Shown piece after piece: positions 27,701 to 35,184 of a stretch of DNA of 40,657 nt. Position numbers and translations under genes: made by a program. A model generated the notes under the pieces. That model made no database searches. It saw only the letters and a program-made list of their open reading frames with translations, and was not told the origin of the DNA. The first letter of the stretch is position 1, and every line of letters starts with the position of its first letter. Origin of the DNA: PVC group bacterium. GTDB lineage: Bacteria > Verrucomicrobiota > Kiritimatiellia > CAIKKV01. The stretch covers positions 1 to 40,657 of the forward strand of contig CAMDGM010000032.1 in NCBI GenBank assembly GCA_945898015.1, in the 5' to 3' direction.

Positions 27701-28324
27701 ACCGGCGGGATGTCCAACGGAAATGCTCCCACCAACCAATTCTTCGACAAGGGGGGCGACGGAGTGCTGGAGTTTCCCGCAGGCGTGACCCACTGGTACA
27801 CGAACACCACGCGCCTGTTCGCCGGCACCCTCGTGGTGAACGGGATGATCGCCAAGCTGGCTTCCGCGAAATACGTGGCCGTCTACGTCCTGACGAACGC
27901 CACACTGGCCGGCAGCGGTCGGATCGATCGCGACGTGCTCGCCAGTGGCGGCATCCTGGCGCCCGGCGATGTGGCGCCGAGCAATGTCGTGGGCACCTTG
28001 ACGGTCACCAACCTCATCATGTCCGCCAACAGCAAGCTGAACCTGGACCTGGGCGCTCCCGGCGCCAGCGACAAACTGGTGGTCAATGGTTCGCTCACCC
28101 TAGACGGCACCATCAACGTGACCAACGTGACGGGCTTCACATCGGGGACTTACGAGATCGCAACCTACACGGGCGCGTTCACCAACAACGTGGCGGACGT
28201 GGGCACGCTGCCCGCAGGCTGCGCCGCGACAATCAACACCACCACCCCCGGAAAAATCTACCTGAACGTCACCGGCAGCGGCGGCGGCAACGATAGCCTC
28301 GGCACGGTGATCGTCATCAGATAA
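24704..28324 (+). CDS. Large secreted autotransporter-type beta-strand-repeat protein
   Basis: A 1206-aa surface or secreted protein with a signal peptide (about 1-28, ending PALA). It is mostly repeats rich in G, N, T and S. It starts with the TWTGATSGDWGLSGNW block typical of autotransporter-associated beta-strand (PATR-like) proteins, and ends with an LDLGAPGASDKLVVNGSLTL segment also common to that group. Between about 430 and 530 lies an FN3-like insert (AGSYAYRVVSVTDAGTSAAG, then ASAYRVYRN). There is no clear C-terminal barrel, PEP-CTERM or LPXTG anchor; it ends NDSLGTVIVIR. The ribosome binding site GGAGG is 5 nt upstream of ATG 24704. It is the first gene of operon 1. Substrate adhesion or display is a guess. 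Confidence 0.8.
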   Translation: MKMARWAEVIAVSLLTVPFWAAPPALAFTRTWTGATSGDWGLSGNWAESAVPVDGDDLVFPISSNTASFNQPDNNTLSNLKVRSITFWTNTVSPGPLTLAGNAFTLDGGYGAIYTISNANKTALRNVTISNALTIASDQRWCGCASLNAVIVFAGNLSGSGGVIATNMGDSSSTGGKPSLRFGGSNATYTGTIRIPPLAGVCLLSPAAMIGGLIDLYGNTATLHLLGNTADNPYRFTTDNKPGATNVNFGQTGSSGLYQEDGDIFWDPSSGGSYTWPTGTLSTISINGSSDAMATPRMVYFGNTNGNLVLTGNRTLSSQANNTGGNNPGHLTIQYALEDDATGGRLLNIGPFNSILTRPAVEHGATHSRIAVIEPCMLSISNMNQIFSGNLSFDKSGIIFNGITWADFVNNRSAGYGASIPLGNQPTATATAGGSLTAGSYAYRVVSVTDAGTSAAGVFKSGTTAGANLTLTVGWAAQTGASAYRVYRNPGSTNFFVGDLIYEGNLISVTDNGLPILQSRVTLPTSNTTVGDHAWSISANGMGFAARGAPVTITDQGTTALTFDRNFYLGSPIRQSDGSVYADAPVILDRGTGQDTLALSATADRTINTYGPSTLTASQNGYYGLDKAGPINEIAGRITGGGAGRKLILPGSIHNAGAKNTFGLLRLSNTGNTFQATLSLDNGAGYGSGVLIATDDRAFGDAANPVVIRSDYNASQGGVGWLLLFENQAGGDKSFGRTLTLTNGNATTATRQAGFGAFGGNVVYTGTVNCVGLTSSAALKVSLTVTTNALLKLGDGAAAATFVNSRGPAASTNAYYKTGEGTLVLQNVAYSDTGANAHYIQLGRIGGGLSRDGGATFDGAVRETGNAPYNSLTNQNILLAGGVLETSDSLLGGAFTRGLGTGPDQIQWDGSSGGGFAAYDGPLTVNIGGQATPLMLTWDNTPSFLNNNRTLMFGSRTATDVVTWLNPQSQSAGGNDSVEIRVIDNPATNTDRAVIRGMITGGMSNGNAPTNQFFDKGGDGVLEFPAGVTHWYTNTTRLFAGTLVVNGMIAKLASAKYVAVYVLTNATLAGSGRIDRDVLASGGILAPGDVAPSNVVGTLTVTNLIMSANSKLNLDLGAPGASDKLVVNGSLTLDGTINVTNVTGFTSGTYEIATYTGAFTNNVADVGTLPAGCAATINTTTPGKIYLNVTGSGGGNDSLGTVIVIR

Positions 28325-28367
28325 TAAGTCGCCGGGCGTTCACAACACAACCAACAGGAACCCTGAC

Positions 28368-31300
28368 ATGACCACCATGAAATCGATGTTTTTCGCAACC
28401 CCCCTCCTGGCAGCGACGATCCTGACCGGCCAACCACTGCCGACCTCCTCCGCTAATGCCCCGGGAAACACGTCCGGCGTTGCGACCTCCGCCGTCAGCT
28501 ATCCCCTCTGGGACGGAAAAGAAACCGTCGCCGACTATGCCCGGCGCGCGGGAATCCCGGATGTCGAAATCACCCTGGACCTGGGCACGACCTTCCTCGA
28601 CCAGGGCTCCGAAGCGGTGACGCTGAAGCTCACCCTGATCCCGGCGGGGAAATTCATGATGGGCTCACCGGAAAGCGACCTGACCCGCAACCCCAATGAA
28701 ACGCCCCAGCGCGAAGTCACCCTCACCCGCCCCTTCTACATGGGCGCCTGCGAGGTGACCCGCGGACAGTACCAGCGGATCGTCGGCAAAAATCCCAAGG
28801 ACCCCGTCACCTTCGAAGACCGCAACAAGGCCGTCACCTTCCTGACCTGGCCGGAATCCCTGAAGTTCTGCGAAAAGGCCAGCGCCAAAACCGGCTGGAA
28901 AATCACACTCCCCACCGAGGCCCAGTGGGAATACGCCTGCCGCGCCGGCTCCACCACCCGCTCCTTTTTCGGAGACAATCAAGGGCCCTTGGACGAGTAC
29001 GCCTGGATCAACCGGCCCACCGCTCTCGGTCCCGCCGACGTGGGGACGAAGAAGCCCAATCCCTGGGGGCTCTACGACATCTACGGAAACGCGCTGGAGT
29101 GGTGCTGGGATTTCTACGGCTCCAACTACTACCAGAACGCGGACACGATCGACCCGAAGGGCCCTGCCACCGGATCCGACCATGTGGTGCGCGGGACCTC
29201 CTCCGCCAAGCCGCGCGCAGTCCGCTCGGCCCAGCGCGCTTATAAAAGCTCCTACCATCACTACCCGCACTACGGCTTCCGGGTGATTGCGGAGGTCGGA
29301 TCCCTCACCAAACCGGCCGCCGCCCCGGTCAGCGCCATCGCCCCCGCCCAGCCGGTGGACGGGCACCTGCATGGCGTCGTCCTCTTCCCAGCCAACCAGA
29401 TGGTCGGCAATTTCGACACGGTGCGCGCCTTGCTGGAACGCCAGACCAGCCTGCGCTTCCAGCCCTTCCAATTCGGCAGGATCGATCACGGCACCGACCT
29501 CCAATGGTGGGCCAAGCCCTTTCTCCAGGATCTCGACACCGACCGCCAGCGTGAATTGAAGAGTCTGCTGGACGGCAAGCCCGCCTTCGTCCTGGTGATG
29601 ACGGGAAAAGGCGTCCGGCCCGCCTGGGTCGATGAGGCGCTCTCCGCCTATACCCGCGCCGGAGGCCGGATCTTCGAGGAAGCGTCACTCGTGGACCTGC
29701 CATCCGAAAAAGCGGAGTCGCCGTCCCGGGATTGCACCCACCTCTGGGCCCGCGCCTGGGAAAATGCCCTCCGCAGCGCCTGCGAGCCTTCGTGGATCTC
29801 GGCCCGGGTCACCGGGCCTGACACCGCGCCCGCCGGCGGGGCCATCCCCGTGCAGGTGGCGCTCTCGGCCGCCGTTCAAGGTCCGCTGACGCTCGCCCTG
29901 GAAGACCGTTCCGGAAAAACCTGCCAGACCTCCACCCTCCCGGCGCCGGCAGGACAGAAAGCCGAAGCCTCGTTCGCCCTTCCCCCGGATCTCCCCGCCG
30001 GAACTTATCACCTTGCCCTGCGCGGCACGGACCGTGAATACGGCTGCCAGTATGTAACCGTAACCCAGCCGGTCTCGCTGAAACTGGCCGGCGACAGTCA
30101 GCGCCCGGGCCAGGGCGGAACGGCCACCGTCACGGCCAGCCTCGCGGCGGCCACCAACGCCACGGCGGGCGACTACTCGCTCCAATGGGTCCTACGCGAT
30201 TATCGCCGGGGCGTCATCGACTTCCGCGAGGAACCCGTGACGCTGACGCCCGACGCAACCCAGGAAAAATCGTTTGCGGTCACGATGCTGGACGCCGACA
30301 CCAAGGCCTGGGTCTACTGGGTTCAGGCCACCGTCACACGCCAGGGCAAGCCCGTCGCCACGGCTGAACAGCGGGTCTACCGCTGGCGCCCCTTCACGAT
30401 GCGGGAAGACCTGATCTTCGGCACCTGGCACGTCAAGAGCGATGATCGACCGGAGGGCGCCCGCCCCCTCGTCGCCGCCTACCTTCGCGCCATGGGCATG
30501 CGGTCCAGCCTGGAAGAGCCCGGCGAAGTGTTCCAGCGCGCCAACATGCGCGCCACCACCGAACACCGCAAGATGACCGCCGTGTCCTTCACGGACGCCA
30601 ATCCCACCAACATGACGGCCAACTGGCTGCAGGAGGGCCGCAAGAGTTTCGGGCGGAACTTCGACTCGCCCTCCTACGCCGTCTGGTCGCTGGGCGAAGA
30701 AACCGGTTTCAATGGAAACTGGAGCGAAGCCTATCCGTGGCGCGACAAGGAACAGGCGCCGGAATTCGCCGCCTTCTGGTTCCGCGAGTACCTCAAAAAG
30801 CGCTACACCACCCTCGAGGCGCTCAACGCCAGCTGGAAGTCAACCTTCACGGACTGGAAGGACATCCAATACCTCCGCAAGTACGCCTATCCCTATGGCT
30901 GGCTCTTTGTCAAACCCGCCAAGGAGGTGGAGAAAAACCTGGCCCCTTACGTGGACACCCACGCCTTCGCCGAGTGGTACGTGCACAATCAGGTCACCAG
31001 CACGGTGGCCGGGCTGCGGGAGGTCAACCCCGTCCCCGCCTGGACCAAGAGTTACGAATTCACCTTCCTCGACTGGTGCGATGCCCCTCTCACGCACTTC
31101 CTCGCCGCCACCGATCCCCACGGAACCGCCATGTGGAATGCCTATATCCGCCGCCAGACGCCCGGCGCGCCGCCCGGATTCCACCTGAACTGGGGCTTCT
31201 TCGACGACCGCCGCCAGATGCTGCAGTTCTGGCTGCTCGGCGTGCTGTCGGGCGCCACCTACATCGACAACTGGGGCCCCACCATGAACTGGGACTTCAC

Positions 31301-33416
31301 CTATACCCCCGCCGGAGTCGAGCTCCGCGACCTGGCCAAGCAACTGGAGCCCGCCGCCAATCTCATCCTTCAGGCCCGTATGGTGGAAGATACCCGCGTG
31401 GGCCTCTTCATTGAAGAGACGCCGTGGCAGCTGGTCCGCGGACGCCCCGGCTATTTCCTGAAGGGACGTGCCCCTGACGCCGCCTCCTATGGCCCCACCA
31501 TCCAGAGCCCGCCCGGCGCCAGCTGGCTGGCCAGCCCCGAAGGACCGCTCTATTCGGCCCTGACCGATGCCGGCTACTCCCCCTGCTACCTGAAGCGCGA
31601 CGAAATTCAAAAAGCAAAAATCATTTTCCTGCCCTACACCGAAGCCTTGTCTCTCGAAAGCGCCGCAGCGCTGAAGGCGTTTGTCACCCAGGGCGGCATT
31701 CTCGTGGCCCTGCCCCGGCTGGCCGAGTATGACGAAGGCGGCCATCCCTACGACAGCCTGCCGGGCGCCGGCATGCAGGATCTCTTCGGTCTCACCCTGG
31801 AAGACGCCTGGGCCGGACGCCAGTCGATTGTCCCGCTTCCCGGCCCGAACGACGCTGCCAAGGTCTGGATCGAAAACTGGCAGATCGGCCAGCCCCTGCC
31901 GCCCGAACAAAAGGCGGAAATCCTCTCTTTCAACAACACGGCCAGCTATGCGGGACAGCCCGTCCGGCTGATCGCCGACACCCACCAGGCCGTCAAGAGC
32001 GTCGCCGGGGACACCAAGGTGCTCAGCCGGCACGAGGACGGCGTGCCCGCGCTCACCTATCGCAAAACCGGCAAAGGCGCGGCAATCTTCCTGAATGTCT
32101 TCCGAGGCTGGCCTCCCACCCTGCACATTCCAGCCGATGAAAGCGACGTGGCCTTCGCCCGCGCCCTCGGCACCCTGGCGGAATATGCCGGCGTGGCCCC
32201 CGACGCCTGGTTCGAGACGCTGGACAGCAACGGCACGTTCGCCCCGGAGCTGGCCCAATTCAATTATACCGGCCCGAACGGCATCGTCCGCCTCCGCGCC
32301 GTCTACAATGACTGGCGCTCACCCGACGTTGAGGCACGCTTCATCATCAACACCAACTCGCCCGTGACCGCCGTGTACGATGTGCTGACCGGCGAACGCC
32401 TGGCCCTGCGCTCCCATCTGGGCCGGCCCTGCGCCTTCGTCTCCGTGCCCCGCGGCACCGGCCGCATGCTGGCCCTCCTCCCCTACGAAGTCACCGCCGT
32501 AACCCTCAAGGCGGCCCGGGCCCAGGTGCAGGCCGGCGAGCCCGTGGAACTGACGGCTAACGTGGCCGTCTCGCAAGGCCCGGCTGACAAACATCCCGGC
32601 GAGCTCACCGTCTTCGGCCCCGACGGCCAGCCCGTGAAGGATGCCGCCCGCCACGTGATGCTGAACGGAACGCCGATCCGCGTGCCCACCTATCTCGATC
32701 TGCCCGCCGGCGATTACCGGTTTGTCGTCCAGGACGGCGCCACGCGCAAGTCCGCCACCTGCACGGTGCAGGTGGCCGCCAATCCGATCACAACCCAGTT
32801 GCCGGCCGAAGCACCCTTCGGCTGGGCGAGCTGGAGCCAGACCCGTATCGACGTGGGCCCCGCGGAATTCGAAAACCTCCTGAAAAACCTGACCGCCCTC
32901 TACGGATCGGAACCGGCGAACGCCTATGTCGCCTTCAGCTTCTACATCGCCGAGCGCGCCCAGGGCCGGCACCGCCTCGGCCAGCTCCTGGCCCACGCCG
33001 ACTGGTCGAAGCAGTCGGAGGTGCTCCGCCGGATGCTGACCCGGGGCGACCGGATCGTGCTCGTCGGAGAAGACCTGGGCCTCGATCCCGTGGCCGGCGT
33101 GCCGAGCGTGCCCCTGACACGGCCGACCGCGCTGAACGCCATTGGCGGACTGCTCGCGGAAGGCAAGTTGTCCGCCGTCCGGGGCTTGCCCAACGTGCTG
33201 GTGCTTCAACTCGGGAAAGGCGCGCTGGTGCTGGATCGCTCCAGCCCCGACCGCGAAGCCGGCTCCGGCCCCACGCGGATGAACGCCTGGATGACCGCCT
33301 GGCAAACCCGGATGCGCGAGGCCGGCCTGCTCGCCGGCGGACAACCCGACGCAAGCCGCCTGGCCCCCACGGCACCCGGCCTGGATCTTCAGGATTGGTT
33401 CCTGAAAAAACGGTAA
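28368..33416 (+). CDS. Secreted fusion: FGE/SUMF1-like domain plus GH42-like glycosidase region
   Basis: A 1682-aa protein with a signal peptide. Residues about 45-73 carry a PLWDGKETVADYARRAG leader motif shared with the next gene. About 75-310 form an FGE-sulfatase/C-type-lectin-like domain (PTEAQWEYACRAG, NPWGLYDIYGNALEW, YGFRV). The catalytic cysteines of true formylglycine-generating enzymes are absent: the strand reads VVRGTSSAKPRAVRSAQR. Beta domains follow (about 480-680). Then comes a GH42-like barrel with SLGEETGFNG (about 774-783, candidate acid/base Glu) and the FREYLKKRYTTLEALNASW helix typical of GH42. A GATase-like/trimerisation-type domain (about 1083-1130) and further beta domains end the protein. 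AGGA precedes the start. It follows the repeat protein by 43 nt. Confidence 0.8.
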   Translation: MTTMKSMFFATPLLAATILTGQPLPTSSANAPGNTSGVATSAVSYPLWDGKETVADYARRAGIPDVEITLDLGTTFLDQGSEAVTLKLTLIPAGKFMMGSPESDLTRNPNETPQREVTLTRPFYMGACEVTRGQYQRIVGKNPKDPVTFEDRNKAVTFLTWPESLKFCEKASAKTGWKITLPTEAQWEYACRAGSTTRSFFGDNQGPLDEYAWINRPTALGPADVGTKKPNPWGLYDIYGNALEWCWDFYGSNYYQNADTIDPKGPATGSDHVVRGTSSAKPRAVRSAQRAYKSSYHHYPHYGFRVIAEVGSLTKPAAAPVSAIAPAQPVDGHLHGVVLFPANQMVGNFDTVRALLERQTSLRFQPFQFGRIDHGTDLQWWAKPFLQDLDTDRQRELKSLLDGKPAFVLVMTGKGVRPAWVDEALSAYTRAGGRIFEEASLVDLPSEKAESPSRDCTHLWARAWENALRSACEPSWISARVTGPDTAPAGGAIPVQVALSAAVQGPLTLALEDRSGKTCQTSTLPAPAGQKAEASFALPPDLPAGTYHLALRGTDREYGCQYVTVTQPVSLKLAGDSQRPGQGGTATVTASLAAATNATAGDYSLQWVLRDYRRGVIDFREEPVTLTPDATQEKSFAVTMLDADTKAWVYWVQATVTRQGKPVATAEQRVYRWRPFTMREDLIFGTWHVKSDDRPEGARPLVAAYLRAMGMRSSLEEPGEVFQRANMRATTEHRKMTAVSFTDANPTNMTANWLQEGRKSFGRNFDSPSYAVWSLGEETGFNGNWSEAYPWRDKEQAPEFAAFWFREYLKKRYTTLEALNASWKSTFTDWKDIQYLRKYAYPYGWLFVKPAKEVEKNLAPYVDTHAFAEWYVHNQVTSTVAGLREVNPVPAWTKSYEFTFLDWCDAPLTHFLAATDPHGTAMWNAYIRRQTPGAPPGFHLNWGFFDDRRQMLQFWLLGVLSGATYIDNWGPTMNWDFTYTPAGVELRDLAKQLEPAANLILQARMVEDTRVGLFIEETPWQLVRGRPGYFLKGRAPDAASYGPTIQSPPGASWLASPEGPLYSALTDAGYSPCYLKRDEIQKAKIIFLPYTEALSLESAAALKAFVTQGGILVALPRLAEYDEGGHPYDSLPGAGMQDLFGLTLEDAWAGRQSIVPLPGPNDAAKVWIENWQIGQPLPPEQKAEILSFNNTASYAGQPVRLIADTHQAVKSVAGDTKVLSRHEDGVPALTYRKTGKGAAIFLNVFRGWPPTLHIPADESDVAFARALGTLAEYAGVAPDAWFETLDSNGTFAPELAQFNYTGPNGIVRLRAVYNDWRSPDVEARFIINTNSPVTAVYDVLTGERLALRSHLGRPCAFVSVPRGTGRMLALLPYEVTAVTLKAARAQVQAGEPVELTANVAVSQGPADKHPGELTVFGPDGQPVKDAARHVMLNGTPIRVPTYLDLPAGDYRFVVQDGATRKSATCTVQVAANPITTQLPAEAPFGWASWSQTRIDVGPAEFENLLKNLTALYGSEPANAYVAFSFYIAERAQGRHRLGQLLAHADWSKQSEVLRRMLTRGDRIVLVGEDLGLDPVAGVPSVPLTRPTALNAIGGLLAEGKLSAVRGLPNVLVLQLGKGALVLDRSSPDREAGSGPTRMNAWMTAWQTRMREAGLLAGGQPDASRLAPTAPGLDLQDWFLKKR

Positions 33417-33429
33417 CAGGGCGCGACCG

Positions 33430-35184
33430 ATGAAATGGAAGATTCACGCATGTGCCACAGCCTGCTTGGCCTCTTCCCTTTTATCCGCGTCCAGCCCTTC
33501 CGCCCCTTTCCCCCTCTGGGACGGCAAGGAATCCGTGTCCAACTATGCCCGCCGGGCCGGCATCCGGGACGTTGAGACGACACTGAACCTCGGCGGCCAA
33601 GTGTCGATCAAGCTGACGCTCATTCCAGCGGGCACCTTCCGGATGGGCTCTCCGGACACCGAGAAGGACCGCCGGCCCGATGAAGGCCCCGCGCACGAGG
33701 TCACGATTTCCAAGCCCTTCTACATGGGCGTCTGCGAAGTCACGCGGGAACAGTATGAACGCACCCGGCGGAAAAACCCCTCAAAACCGCTCACCGACCC
33801 GGAACGGAACCTGGCGCTCAACTACATCACGTGGGATGAAGCCGTCGCCTTCTGCGGCACGGTCTCGGCCCGGACGGGACGGGCCGTGTCGCTGCCGACC
33901 GAAGCCCAATGGGAATACGCCTGCCGCGCGGGGAGCCAGACACGTTTCTATTATGGGGATGATTTAGAACAGGCTGCACGGGACGAACAGGGGTGGTGCG
34001 CGTGGGATGGGATCACCTACAGCACCCAGCCTGGCGGACTGAAAACCCCCAACCCCTGGGGGCTGTACGACTTGTACGGTAACGCCCGGGAATGGTGTCT
34101 GGACTATTACAGCGCCTCCTCCTACACCCAGGCCAGCGTGATCGATCCGCAGGGCCCCCCCGACGGCGACAAACACGTGGTCCGGGGCGGGGCGATCGAT
34201 GGCGGCCCCTATCGCTCGGCGGCCCGGAACGCCAAGGATTCCCTGCACCACTATCCCTTCTACGGTTTCCGCGTAGCCGCCGCCCTGGAATCCGCTCCTC
34301 CGCCCTCCGTCCCTCCTGTCCCTTCCGCCCCGGCCCCCGGCCCTCTCCCGGCCGGCCTCACGAATGCCACCCTTACCCTCGACCTGGGAAACGGGGTGAA
34401 GATGGATTTCGTGCGGATTCCGGCCGGTACCTTCCGGATGGGCTCGCCTACCATCGAGCAGGATCGCTGCGCGGATGAGGGGCCCCAGAGGGAAGTGACG
34501 ATCAGCCAGCCCTTCTATATGGGCGTAACCGAAGTGACAAAGGCCCAGTATGCGGCCATCATGGTGAAAAAAACGGCACCCCGCGCCACGGCCGCCGATC
34601 CGGTTCAGGCGCTCCTGAACGACACCGCCACCCCCCAGGCCGAACCTCCCCCCGCCGCGGCGGTCCCCGCATACCCGGTGGACTCGGAGCCCTGGAACAA
34701 CGTGCTCGTCTTCTGCCGGAAACTCTCTGCCCGAACGGGAGCGACCGTTCAACTGCCCACCGAAGCACAGTGGGAATACGCCTGCCGTGCCGGAAGCACG
34801 AACCGCTTTCCCTACGGCGACGACCCGGGCTATGCGCAGCTCCCCGACTACGCCTGGTGCAAGGCGAACAGCGGAGGAAAGGCCAATCCGGTGGGCCTGA
34901 AAAAACCCAACGCCTGGGGCCTCTACGACATGCTCGGCAACCAATGGGAGTGGTGCGCCGACTGGTATGCCGACTCCTACGACGGGGCGGGCGCAACCAA
35001 TCCCGCGGGTCCGGTGTCCGGGGACGGGCACGTCCTGCGCGGGGGCTCCTGGGCGCATAGTCCGGTGGCCTGCCGCCCGGCCTATCGGTACACGGTCGCA
35101 AAAGACAACATCAGCAACGCGTTCGGGTTCCGTGTCATCCTGTCATTGCAATCTGGCCGCTTCTTGCCTATAACCAAGCCATGA
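33430..35184 (+). CDS. Secreted protein with two FGE/SUMF1-like domains
   Basis: A 584-aa protein with a signal peptide (about 1-25), the same leader motif as the preceding gene (PLWDGKESVSNYARRAG), and two FGE-sulfatase-like domains (about 55-285 and 315-575). A Pro/Ala-rich linker (SVPPVPSAPAPGP) joins them. Both domains have PTEAQWEYACRAG, an NxWGLYD motif and GFRV. Domain 1 has no cysteine in the catalytic strand and domain 2 has only one (ACRPAYR), so neither should convert sulfatase cysteines to formylglycine. Binding or non-haem-iron roles remain possible. It follows the fusion gene by 13 nt with a weak ribosome binding site and overlaps the next gene by 4 bp. Confidence 0.85.
   Translation: MKWKIHACATACLASSLLSASSPSAPFPLWDGKESVSNYARRAGIRDVETTLNLGGQVSIKLTLIPAGTFRMGSPDTEKDRRPDEGPAHEVTISKPFYMGVCEVTREQYERTRRKNPSKPLTDPERNLALNYITWDEAVAFCGTVSARTGRAVSLPTEAQWEYACRAGSQTRFYYGDDLEQAARDEQGWCAWDGITYSTQPGGLKTPNPWGLYDLYGNAREWCLDYYSASSYTQASVIDPQGPPDGDKHVVRGGAIDGGPYRSAARNAKDSLHHYPFYGFRVAAALESAPPPSVPPVPSAPAPGPLPAGLTNATLTLDLGNGVKMDFVRIPAGTFRMGSPTIEQDRCADEGPQREVTISQPFYMGVTEVTKAQYAAIMVKKTAPRATAADPVQALLNDTATPQAEPPPAAAVPAYPVDSEPWNNVLVFCRKLSARTGATVQLPTEAQWEYACRAGSTNRFPYGDDPGYAQLPDYAWCKANSGGKANPVGLKKPNAWGLYDMLGNQWEWCADWYADSYDGAGATNPAGPVSGDGHVLRGGSWAHSPVACRPAYRYTVAKDNISNAFGFRVILSLQSGRFLPITKP

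Noticed and set aside
28368..35184. Sulfatase-activating (formylglycine-generating) enzymes
   Set aside because: The fold signature is present but the catalytic cysteine pair is missing in all three domains, and no sulfatase is encoded nearby.
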